From the NCBI RefSeq assembly GCF_022669155.1, contig NZ_JALBVB010000041.1, positions 84,477 through 145,607 of the forward strand: a stretch of DNA of 61,131 nucleotides, in the 5' to 3' direction. The notes beneath the pieces are model-generated. The model worked only from the letters and a program-made list of their open reading frames with translations. It ran no database searches and was not told the DNA's origin. A program made the translations under genes and the position numbers. The first letter of the stretch is position 1, and every line of letters starts with the position of its first letter. Positions 1 through 8,493 of the stretch are shown in pieces. This DNA comes from Kineococcus sp. TRM81007 (GTDB lineage: Bacteria > Actinomycetota > Actinomycetes > Actinomycetales > Kineococcaceae).

Positions 1-28
1 CGGGGCCTGCGCCGAGCCGGTGGGTCGC

Positions 29-661
29 TCAGCCGGCGGGACGGTGGCGCGCCTCCACCGCCACGAGCCCGAGGACGACGATCCCCGCACCGGGCAGCGC
101 CAGGGGCGGCAGCATCCAGGCCAGCACCCCGACGAAGGCGACGGCGGACGCGAGCAGGGCGGAACCGGCCGGGTCGGCCACGCAGGTGCGGACGGCGCCG
201 CGCACCAGGCCCGGCCAGGACGCTCCCGGTCGCCAGGAGCTCGCCGCGCGCAGCGCCACGACCAGGACACCCACCGCCAGCACCGCCGTGGCCACCAGCA
301 GCCCCTCGCCGCCGGGGAGGGGACCGCCGGCGAGCACGGCGTTGAACCCCAGCAGGAGCAGCGCGGCGACCAGGGCGGTCGAGACGCCCCACGATCCGCG
401 CAGCGCTGCCCGTGCCGTGCGCAGCAGGACGCGCACGCCGCTGCTCCGCCCGGCACGGTGGCGGCGCAGGTGCTCGACGCCGCCGGCCACGGCCGGGAGG
501 GCCGTGACCAGCGGGACGGCGAGCACGCCCACGACGATGCCGGTCAGCAGCGTCTCGGCGAACAGCTCGAAGGAGTCGCGGCTGCTCGCGGACCCGGTGG
601 TGCCGCCGGGCCCGGTGGGACGTCGTGTGCGGGCCCGGGCGGGGCCGGCGCTGCGCGGCAC
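29..661 (-). CDS. YesL/DUF624-family membrane protein of the sugar ABC operon
   Basis: A 210-residue integral membrane protein with about five hydrophobic segments (roughly residues 32-58, 92-110, 123-140, 165-183 and 186-202). The first region, which starts FELFAETLL and carries P, L, P and A at spaced positions, resembles the DUF624 family typified by Bacillus YesL. Genes of this family usually sit at the end of sugar ABC importer operons, and that is the position here. The GTG start at 661 lies 5 bp after the permease stop, so it is probably the last cistron of that operon. The molecular function of the family is not established. The family call rests on topology and context and is moderately sure. 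Confidence 0.7.
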   Translation of the reverse strand: MPRSAGPARARTRRPTGPGGTTGSASSRDSFELFAETLLTGIVVGVLAVPLVTALPAVAGGVEHLRRHRAGRSSGVRVLLRTARAALRGSWGVSTALVAALLLLGFNAVLAGGPLPGGEGLLVATAVLAVGVLVVALRAASSWRPGASWPGLVRGAVRTCVADPAGSALLASAVAFVGVLAWMLPPLALPGAGIVVLGLVAVEARHRPAG

Positions 662-666
662 GCCGC

Positions 667-1580
667 TCAGCCCTTCAGGCCCTGCGTGGCAACGCCGTCG
701 ACGAGGAATCGCTGGAACACCAGGAAGAACAGCATGACCGGCAGCAGCGCCAGCACGGACATGGCGATCATCGCCCCGTAGTCGGACACGCTCGTCTGGT
801 CCACGAACAGCCGCAGCGCCAGGGGCAGCGGGTACTTCTGCGGGTCGTTCAGGTACAGCAGCGGCCCCAGGAAGTCGTTCCAGCTCCAGATGAAGGCGAA
901 GATCGACGCGGTGATGATGGCCGGGCGCATCAGCGGCAGCATGATGCGTGCGAAGATCCGTCCGTGCCCGCAGCCGTCGATGCGGGCCGCCTCGTCCAGC
1001 TCCCGCGGCACGTTGCGCATGAACTGGACCATGAGGAAGACGAAGAACGCCTCCGCCGCCAGGAACTTGCCGACCAGCAGCGGCACGTACGTGCCCACCA
1101 GGCCGAGCTTCTGGAACACGATGTACTGCGGGATGATCAGCACGTGGAACGGCAGCAGGAGCGTGCCGATCATCAGGGCGAACCACACCTTGCGGCCGGC
1201 GAACTGGATGCGCGCGAACGCGTACGCGGTGACCGCGGAGGACAGCACCGTGCCGATCACCGACAGCACCGCCAGCACCAGGGAGTTCCACGCGAAGGTC
1301 CACGCGGAGACCCCGCCGATGCCGGCCAGGGCGGTGCGGTAGTTGTCGAAGCTGGCGTTGCTGGGCACCAGGGAGGCGTCGCCGACGATCTCGCCCGTCG
1401 GCTTCAGCGACGACACCAGCATCCACAGCACCGGGTACAGCGCGACGGCGAGGATGGCCAGGGACAGCGCGTGCAGCAGCACGGAGCGCTTGAGCGCGCC
1501 CTGCTGGCGCCGGGGTCGGCGGGAGGTGCCCGACCCGTCGTCGGTCAGGGCGGCGGCGGTCGTGGTGGAGGTGGCGGTGC

Positions 1581-1584
<4 letters not shown>
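667..1584 (-). CDS. Carbohydrate ABC transporter permease (MalG type)
   Basis: Inner-membrane permease of 305 residues with the six-segment pattern of the MalG group (CUT1 sugar importers). The cytoplasmic EAA loop that docks the ATPase is visible at about residues 196-216, reading ELDEAARIDG. A TM segment at about 35-58 is followed by an external loop and then the transport core. The GTG start overlaps the upstream permease stop as GTGA, giving translational coupling. No ATPase gene lies in the cassette, so a shared MsiK-type ATPase elsewhere in the genome is the likely partner. The substrate cannot be read from sequence; the linked YesL-type gene hints at plant-derived oligosaccharides, which is inference only. 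Confidence 0.93.
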
Positions 1585-2530
<946 letters not shown>

Positions 2531-2534
<4 letters not shown>

Positions 2535-3802
2535 TGCTGCAGTGCCGATTCGGCTTCGGCGAACCACTGGTCCACGGCCTCGTCCACCGTGTAGCGGCCG
2601 TAGTTGACGTCGGAGGCCAGTCGCTTGAAGTTGCTCTCCAGCGTGCCGAAACCGATGGGCAGCGGCGCCGGGCTCTCACCGAGCTCGTCGGCGATGGACT
2701 CCTCGTAGGCGACGATCTGCGCGTCGGCACCCTCGAAGGTGGCGCCCTCGCGCTGGGTCTCCGAGGCGGGGATGCCGCGGGAGGTGCCGAAGATCGCACC
2801 GACCTCCGGGTCGTTGACCATGAAGTCGACGAACTCCGCGGCCGCCTCGGGGTTCTCGGTGTTCGCGCCGATGGCGTACAGCATCGACGCCTTCAGGAAC
2901 AGGCCGCGGTCGCCGGTGTCGGTGGGCGGGGCCACGATCTCCAGCTTCTCCGCCCCGGTGTCCGTCAGGTACCCGGCCAGGAAGTTGTCCCAGCTGAACT
3001 CCGAGGCGGTCTCGTTGGCGCCGAAGGGGGACTTCGGGTCGAGCTGGGTGGTGCGCTCGGCGGAGATGAGTGAACCGTCCTGGCGCAGGTCGGCGGGGGA
3101 CTCCCACCACTCCTTCAGCTCCGCCTTCGTGAACCCGATCTCGCCGTCCTCGGTGACCGCCTGCTTGCCCTGCTGGCGCAGGTACATGTCGAACAACCAG
3201 AAGGTGCTGGTGTAGTCGCCGCTGCCGAAGACGCCCTCCGGGCTCTTTTCCGTGACCTCGCGGATCCAGGCGTCGTACTCGTCCCACGTCATGTCGCCGG
3301 TGGGGGCGGCCACGCCGGCCTGCTCCAGGATCGCGGGGTTGTAGAAGTGCCCCAGGGCGTTGGTGCTGATCGGCACGCCGTAGGTCGCCCCGTCGATCTG
3401 ACCGGAGGGCAGCAGGGTCTCCTCGATGGTGCTGGTGTCCACCGCGTCGCCGAGCTCGGCGATGTCGAGCAGTGCGCCGCGCTCGGCGTACTGGCGCAGG
3501 TACGACAGGTCGAACTGCATCACGTCGGGCAGGCCGCCGCCGGCCGCCTCGGTGGCGCGCTTCTGCCAGTACCCCTCGAAGTCGCTGAAGTTGGGGTTGA
3601 TGTCGATGTCCGGGTGGGACGCCTCGAACGCGGCGATCGCCTTCGTCATGCGGTCGGCGCGGTCCTGGCTGCCCCACCAGGTGTAGTCCAGGCTCACGGG
3701 GCCGTCGGCCGCCGTCTCGCCGGAGCCGCCGCCGCACGCGGCGAGGCCGAGGGTGCTCGCGCAGAGGGCCGCGGCCACTGTGAGGAGGTGTCGGTTCTTC
3801 AT
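2531..3802 (-). CDS. Sugar ABC transporter substrate-binding lipoprotein
   Basis: Extracellular solute-binding protein (family 1) of 423 residues. A signal peptide ends in a lipobox (LAACG at about residues 15-19), so it should be tethered to the outer face of the membrane and deliver sugar to the two permeases. The mature part opens with DYTWWGSQDRADR, typical of oligosaccharide binders of the MsmE/YesO group. The ATG at 3802 is chosen over the upstream in-frame codon because a GGAG ribosome site lies 8 nt before it and the signal peptide starts directly after it. The promoter region carries two adjacent LacI-type operators, so expression is probably induced by the transported sugar. Confidence 0.93.
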
Positions 3803-3848
3803 CGTCTGAGCTCCGTCGCTCGGGACCCGGGGAGGGCCGCACCGTGGC

Positions 3849-3875
3849 TTGCATCGATTCAAAGTAAGCGCTTAC
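3849..3875. promoter_or_regulatory. Two abutting LacI-family operator candidates
   Basis: Positions 3864-3875 are a perfect 12-bp palindrome, GTAAGCGCTTAC, with the central CG step typical of LacI-family operators. Directly beside it, 3849-3862 reads TTGCATCGATTCAA, a 14-bp palindrome with one mismatched pair and a central CG. They lie about 45-75 bp upstream of the binding-protein start, where they could block the promoter. No lacI-type gene occurs in this window, so the regulator is encoded elsewhere. The palindromes are seen directly; the regulator class is inferred. Confidence 0.7.
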
Positions 3876-3932
3876 CGCGACAATAGGTGGGCCCCCAGGA
3901 CCCGTCAAGCAACCTGGGCCTCTCCGCCGCGG

Positions 3933-3967
3933 CCGCTCCGCGGACCCGCTCCGCGGACCCGCTCCGC
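3933..3967. repeat. 13-bp tandem repeat, about 2.7 copies
   Basis: The unit CCGCTCCGCGGAC occurs at 3933-3945 and 3946-3958, with a partial third copy to 3967. Each copy contains the palindrome TCCGCGGA. It lies in the 190-bp gap between the end of the GGDEF-EAL gene and the ABC operon promoter. Its role is unknown; it could form small hairpins at the end of the upstream transcript. Confidence 0.6.
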
Positions 3968-3993
3968 ACGCTCCCCGCGGGGCGCCGGCGCCC

Positions 3994-6111
3994 TCAGCCG
4001 CTGGTGCCCGCCCCGTGCAGGATCAGCTGCCGGCCCACCAGGCGGCTCGCCTCGGCGGCCGACACCGGGCGCGAGAAGCGGTACCCCTGACCCAGCGGGC
4101 ACCCCAGCTGCACGAGGGTGCTGACCTGCTCGGCGCTCTCGATCCCCTCGGCGACGACCGTGAGGGCCAGGGTCCGCCCCAGCTGCACCACCGCGCCGGT
4201 GACCGTGCGGTCCTCCGGGTTCTCCGCCACCCCGTCGATGAACGACTTGTCGACCTTCAGCACGTCGATGGGGAAGCGACGCAGGTAGCTCAGCGAGGAG
4301 TAGCCGGTGCCGAAGTCGTCGAGGGCGATCCGCACGCCCAGCGCCCTGATGTCGCTCAGCTTGCCGGCGGTCCGCGAGGTGTCCTGCACGAGCAGCGTCT
4401 CGGTGATCTCCAGGGTGAGCAGGTGCGGGTCCAGCCGGGTCGAGGCGAGCACCTCGGTGATGTCCCGCACCAGGGTGGGGTGCTGGAACTGCCGCGCGGA
4501 GACGTTGACGCTCACCTTCAGCGGTGAACCGTGCTCCGCCCCCCACCGCACGGCCTGCTCGCAGGCCTCCTGCAGCACCCAGCGGCCGATGGGCACGATG
4601 AGGGCGTTCTCCTCCGCCAGCGGGACGAAGTCGGCCGGGGGCACGAGGCCGCGCACCGGGTGGTTCCACCGCAGGAGCGCCTCGAAACCGTCGATCCTGC
4701 CGGTGCACAGCTCCACGATCGGCTGGAACGCGAGGGTGAACTGCTGCTCGTCGAGCGCGCGGTGCAGGTCCGCGCGCAGCCGCTCGCGGTCGAGCTCCGC
4801 CGCGTGGTGCGCCGGCTGGAACACCTCGCAGCGCCCCTTGCCGGTGCTCTTGGCGACGTACATGGCCACGTCCGCGGCGCGCAGCAACCCGATCCCGCTG
4901 GAGGCGCACGTCGCGGAGGTGGCGATGCCGATGCTGACCCCGGTGTGCACGTAGCGGTCCAGCAGGCGCACCGGTTCGCGCAGCGACTCCAGGACCCGTT
5001 CGGCGACCGCGACCGCCTCGGTGGAGCGCGCGCCGCTGAGCAGGATCGCGAACTCGTCGCCCGACAGGCGGGCGAGGACGTCGCCGTCGCCCACGCAGTC
5101 GTCCAGCCTCCTCGTCACGGCCCGCAGGAGCGCGTCACCGCTGTCGTGACCGAGCCCGTCGTTGACCGTCTTGAGGTTGTCCAGGTCCAGGAACAGCACC
5201 GCCCGGGCGTCCTCGCCCCCGGCCGGGCGCTGCTCGGCCAGGCGCAGCCGCTCCATGAACAGCGCCCGGTTCGGCAGGCCGGTGAGGGGGTCGTGGTAGG
5301 CCTGGGTGCGCAGGCGCTCCTCGAGCCGCCGCCGGTCGCTGACGTCCCGGGTCGTCAGGACGACCCCGGCCACGGCGGGGTCGGCGACCAGGTTCCCGGC
5401 GACGGTCTCGGCCCACCGCCACGAACCGTCGCGGTGCTGCACGCGGCTGACGACCGGCGCGAGCTGCTGGCGGCTGGCCAGCGTGGCGCGCAGGTGCTCG
5501 CGGAACGCGGGCAGGTCCTCCTCGTGCACCAGGTCGAGGAAGCTCGTGCCGTCCAGGGACGTCGGGGGGTGCCCCAGGACCCACCCCACGGAGGGCGACT
5601 GGTACGTGATCGTGCCCGCCGCGTCGACCACCGTGATGACGTCGGAGGCGTTGCGCACCAGGGAGCGGAAGTGCTCGCCGGCCTCCAGGGCGTCGAGCAG
5701 GTCGTTGAAGGCCGTGGCCGTGGTGCCGAGCTGGTCGTCCGAGTCCACCTCGATGCGCGCCGACGTCGCCGACGACCACTCGCCGCCGCGGCTGCCGCGC
5801 GCGATCGTCCCGGTCACCGCCCGCAGCCGCTCGGTCAGCAGCGCCAGCCGGCCACCCACGACGGCCCGGCACAGCGCGTAGTTCAGGGCACCGACGAGGA
5901 ACCCCGCGACGAGGCAGGCCACCTGGAAGGAGGGCCGTCCCGCGTACCGGTGCGGCACGCCCAGCAGTGCGGCGAAGGGCGGGAACACGAGGCCGACGGC
6001 CAGGCCCAGCCCCACCATGTAGACCGCCAGGTCCCAGAACACCCTCCGGGTGATGCGGAAGGGGCGGCGGAGCCCCGTCCGGGGTCCGGTCGCGGGCGCC
6101 TGGGAGCTCAC
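3994..6111 (-). CDS. Membrane PAS-GGDEF-EAL cyclic-di-GMP enzyme
   Basis: A 705-residue protein with two N-terminal membrane segments (about residues 27-50 and 60-82), a short HAMP-like stretch, a PAS domain (about 145-260), a GGDEF domain (about 270-430) and an EAL domain (about 440-695). The cyclase signature is SGDEF, a variant often still active. The RxxD inhibitory site expected five residues before it is absent (GDGD instead). The EAL domain keeps EALLRW, NVSARQF, EITETLL, DDFGTGYSS and the following KVDKSF lysine, so phosphodiesterase activity is likely. It may both make and degrade c-di-GMP. The GTG start at 6111 is the most upstream plausible one. It is transcribed alone, divergent from the aminotransferase gene. 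Confidence 0.93.
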   Translation of the reverse strand: MSSQAPATGPRTGLRRPFRITRRVFWDLAVYMVGLGLAVGLVFPPFAALLGVPHRYAGRPSFQVACLVAGFLVGALNYALCRAVVGGRLALLTERLRAVTGTIARGSRGGEWSSATSARIEVDSDDQLGTTATAFNDLLDALEAGEHFRSLVRNASDVITVVDAAGTITYQSPSVGWVLGHPPTSLDGTSFLDLVHEEDLPAFREHLRATLASRQQLAPVVSRVQHRDGSWRWAETVAGNLVADPAVAGVVLTTRDVSDRRRLEERLRTQAYHDPLTGLPNRALFMERLRLAEQRPAGGEDARAVLFLDLDNLKTVNDGLGHDSGDALLRAVTRRLDDCVGDGDVLARLSGDEFAILLSGARSTEAVAVAERVLESLREPVRLLDRYVHTGVSIGIATSATCASSGIGLLRAADVAMYVAKSTGKGRCEVFQPAHHAAELDRERLRADLHRALDEQQFTLAFQPIVELCTGRIDGFEALLRWNHPVRGLVPPADFVPLAEENALIVPIGRWVLQEACEQAVRWGAEHGSPLKVSVNVSARQFQHPTLVRDITEVLASTRLDPHLLTLEITETLLVQDTSRTAGKLSDIRALGVRIALDDFGTGYSSLSYLRRFPIDVLKVDKSFIDGVAENPEDRTVTGAVVQLGRTLALTVVAEGIESAEQVSTLVQLGCPLGQGYRFSRPVSAAEASRLVGRQLILHGAGTSG

Positions 6112-6194
6112 CCCCGGGTGATCGGCCGGACGGCGCCCGAACTTGAACCCGCCCCCGGCTCAAGCACCGCAGCCGCGGCACCGATGGGGACGAG

Positions 6195-7604
6195 GTGCCC
6201 CTCCACCACACCCCCGCGCGCGACCGCCTCGTGGGGGACGACGTCCGCGTCCCCGTCGTGGGAGGCGGCACGCGCCGGTACATCAACCTCGACAACGCGG
6301 CGACCGGGTCCGCGTCGGTGGTCGTGGCGCGGGCCGTGGAGGAGTTCCTGCCCTGGTACTCCAGCGTGCACCGCGGGGCCGGGGCGAAGTCGCGCCGGTC
6401 CAGCGCCCGCTACGAGGGGGCGCGCGAGACGCTGCTGCGCTTCGTCGGGGCCGACCCGGACACGCACGTCGTGCTGTTCCCGCGCGGCACCACCGAGGCC
6501 CTGAACCTCATCGCCTTCCGCCTGGGTCTGCGCCGCGACGACGTGGTCGTCACCACCGCCGTCGAGCACCACGCCAACCTCCTGCCCTGGCAGCGCCACG
6601 CCCGCCTGCGCGTCGTCGACGTCGGCGAGGACGGCGTGTTCGACACCGCCGCGGTCGCCGCGGCGCTGGACGAGCACCCGCGTCCCGCGGTGCTGGCCGT
6701 GACGGGGGCCTCCAACGTCACCGGGTGGGTCCCGCCGCTGGCCGAGGTCGCGGCGGCGGCCCGCAGCCGCGGGGTCCTGGTCGTGGTGGACGCCGCGCAG
6801 CTGGCGCCGCACCGGCCGATCGACATGACCGCCACGGGGATCGACGTGCTCGCGCTGTCCGGGCACAAGCTGAACGCCCCCTACGGCGCCGGTGCCCTCG
6901 TGGTCCCGCGCCGGCTGCTCGCCGGGGGCGAGCCGATGCTGGTGGGCGGGGGCGCCGTCAGCGCCGTGTCCCACCACGACGTGGTGTGGGCCGACGGCCC
7001 CGACCGCGAGGAGGCGGGCTCGCCGAACGTCCTGGGCGTCGTGGCGCTGGAGGCCGCCGCCACCGAGCTCGCCGCCGGCTGGGCGTCGCTGCGGGTGCAC
7101 GAGGACGCCCTCACGCGGGCGCTGGACGCCGAGCTGGCCGCTGTCCCCGGGTTGCGCCGCTACGGCACCACCGGTGCCGACCGCGTCCCCGTCGCCGCCT
7201 TCGACCTCGACGGCGTCCCCCACGGGCTGCTGGCCGCCCGGCTGTCCCAGGAGCACGGCATCGGCGTGCGCAGCGGCTGCTTCTGCGCGCACCCCTACGT
7301 GAGCCGGCTGCTCGCGCTCACGGAGGAGCAGGTGCAGCGGTTCCACCGGGACGTGCGCACCGGCGCCCGCCACCGCCTGCCCGGGGCCGTGCGCGCCAGC
7401 GCGGGGCGCACCACGACGCTGCAGGAGATCGCCGCCCTGGGCTCGGCCCTGCGCGAGATCGCAGCCACCCCGGGGGTCGCGCGGGACTACCGGGTCGACG
7501 ACCACGGGGACCACCAGCACGTGGACCTCGAGCACCCGGGCTTCGAGCTCGCGGGTCCGGAGCACCTGCCGGCACCGGTCCGCAGCGTGCCCGCCGCCGG
7601 CTGA
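6195..7604 (+). CDS. Class V aminotransferase, SufS/cysteine desulfurase-like
   Basis: PLP enzyme of 469 residues. It shows the class V pattern: an early NLDNAATG, EHHANLLPW, a DAAQ aspartate motif, and the PLP lysine at about residue 225 in SGHKLNAPYG. Near residues 362-364 the sequence SGCFCAHP supplies cysteines where desulfurases carry the catalytic one, so sulfur transfer from cysteine is plausible. The family also includes other lyases. No suf or isc genes adjoin it, so it is not a standard Fe-S operon enzyme. The GTG start has a GGGGA ribosome site just upstream. The C-terminal 60 residues are longer than in SufS. The substrate is uncertain. Confidence 0.82.
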   Translation: MPLHHTPARDRLVGDDVRVPVVGGGTRRYINLDNAATGSASVVVARAVEEFLPWYSSVHRGAGAKSRRSSARYEGARETLLRFVGADPDTHVVLFPRGTTEALNLIAFRLGLRRDDVVVTTAVEHHANLLPWQRHARLRVVDVGEDGVFDTAAVAAALDEHPRPAVLAVTGASNVTGWVPPLAEVAAAARSRGVLVVVDAAQLAPHRPIDMTATGIDVLALSGHKLNAPYGAGALVVPRRLLAGGEPMLVGGGAVSAVSHHDVVWADGPDREEAGSPNVLGVVALEAAATELAAGWASLRVHEDALTRALDAELAAVPGLRRYGTTGADRVPVAAFDLDGVPHGLLAARLSQEHGIGVRSGCFCAHPYVSRLLALTEEQVQRFHRDVRTGARHRLPGAVRASAGRTTTLQEIAALGSALREIAATPGVARDYRVDDHGDHQHVDLEHPGFELAGPEHLPAPVRSVPAAG

Positions 7605-7683
7605 GGCCGGGGCGCCGGCCGTCCGGCGGCGCCGGGAGCCCCGCCGCTGCACGGCGTGGAGCGACGCGGGGCGGAGCGGGGCA

Positions 7684-7689
7684 TAGCCT
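7684..7689 (+). promoter_or_regulatory. -10 element of a leaderless rsbQ promoter
   Basis: TAGCCT fits the actinobacterial TANNNT -10 consensus and ends 6 nt before the ATG at 7696, so transcription should begin at or next to the start codon. No Shine-Dalgarno motif is visible. Confidence 0.6.
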
Positions 7690-7695
7690 GACCGC

Positions 7696-8493
7696 ATGGA
7701 CGTCCTCCGCCGTAACAACGTCACGGTGACGGGCCGCCCCGGCGGCCCCCCGGTCGTCTTCGCCCACGGGTTCGGCTGCGACCAGCTGATGTGGCGGCAC
7801 GTCGCCCCGGCGTTCGAGGCGGACCACCGCGTCGTCCTGTTCGACCACGTCGGGGCGGGCGGGTCCGACCTGGCCGCCTACGACCCCGTGCGCCACAGCA
7901 GCCTCGACGGGTACGCCGCCGACGTCCTGGAAGTGCTGGAGGCCCTGGACCTGCCGCCCGCCGTGTTCGTGGGCCACTCCGTCAGCGCGATGATCGGGGT
8001 CCTGGCGGCCGCCGAGCGGCCCGAGCGGTTCGCGCACCTGGTCCTGGTGGGTCCCAGCCCCCGCTACGTCGACGACACCGGCTACCGCGGTGGCTTCAGC
8101 CGGGAGGAGATCGACGAGCTGCTCGCCACCATGGACGACAACTACCTCGGCTGGTCCGCCCACGTCGCGCCCATGATCATGGGAGTCCCCGAGCGCCCCG
8201 AGCTGGGCCGGGAGCTCACCGACAGCTTCTGCCGCACCGACCCGGCCATCGCGCGCCGCTTCGCGCGCACCACCTTCCTGTCCGACAACCGGGCCGACCT
8301 GCCGAGGGTCCGCACCCCCGCGCTGGTCCTGCAGAGCCGTGAGGACGTCATCGCGCCGCCCGAGGTGGGCCGCTACGTCCACGAGCACCTCGCGGGCAGC
8401 GAGATGGTGGTCCTCGACACCACCGGCCACTGCCCGAACCTCAGCGCGCCCGAGCAGGTCGTCGCCGCCGTGGCCGACTACCTCGCCGCGTGA
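7696..8493 (+). CDS. rsbQ: RsbQ-like alpha/beta hydrolase, stress-signalling cofactor
   Basis: A 265-residue alpha/beta hydrolase matching RsbQ, which in Bacillus is needed by the phosphatase RsbP to signal energy stress to SigB. The catalytic triad can be read as Ser95 (GHSVS), Asp217 (SREDVIAP) and His245 (TTGHCPNL), almost the same positions as in Bacillus RsbQ, and length and spacing also agree. The stop overlaps the GTG of the RsbP-like gene (GTGA at 8490), so both are co-translated; the gene partnership itself supports the call. The hydrolase probably processes a small hydrophobic cofactor for the PAS domain of its partner; that substrate is unknown. Confidence 0.9.
   Translation: MDVLRRNNVTVTGRPGGPPVVFAHGFGCDQLMWRHVAPAFEADHRVVLFDHVGAGGSDLAAYDPVRHSSLDGYAADVLEVLEALDLPPAVFVGHSVSAMIGVLAAAERPERFAHLVLVGPSPRYVDDTGYRGGFSREEIDELLATMDDNYLGWSAHVAPMIMGVPERPELGRELTDSFCRTDPAIARRFARTTFLSDNRADLPRVRTPALVLQSREDVIAPPEVGRYVHEHLAGSEMVVLDTTGHCPNLSAPEQVVAAVADYLAA

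Noticed and set aside
6195-7604. A suf iron-sulfur assembly operon
   Set aside because: The SufS-like enzyme is alone; no sufB, C, D or U is present.
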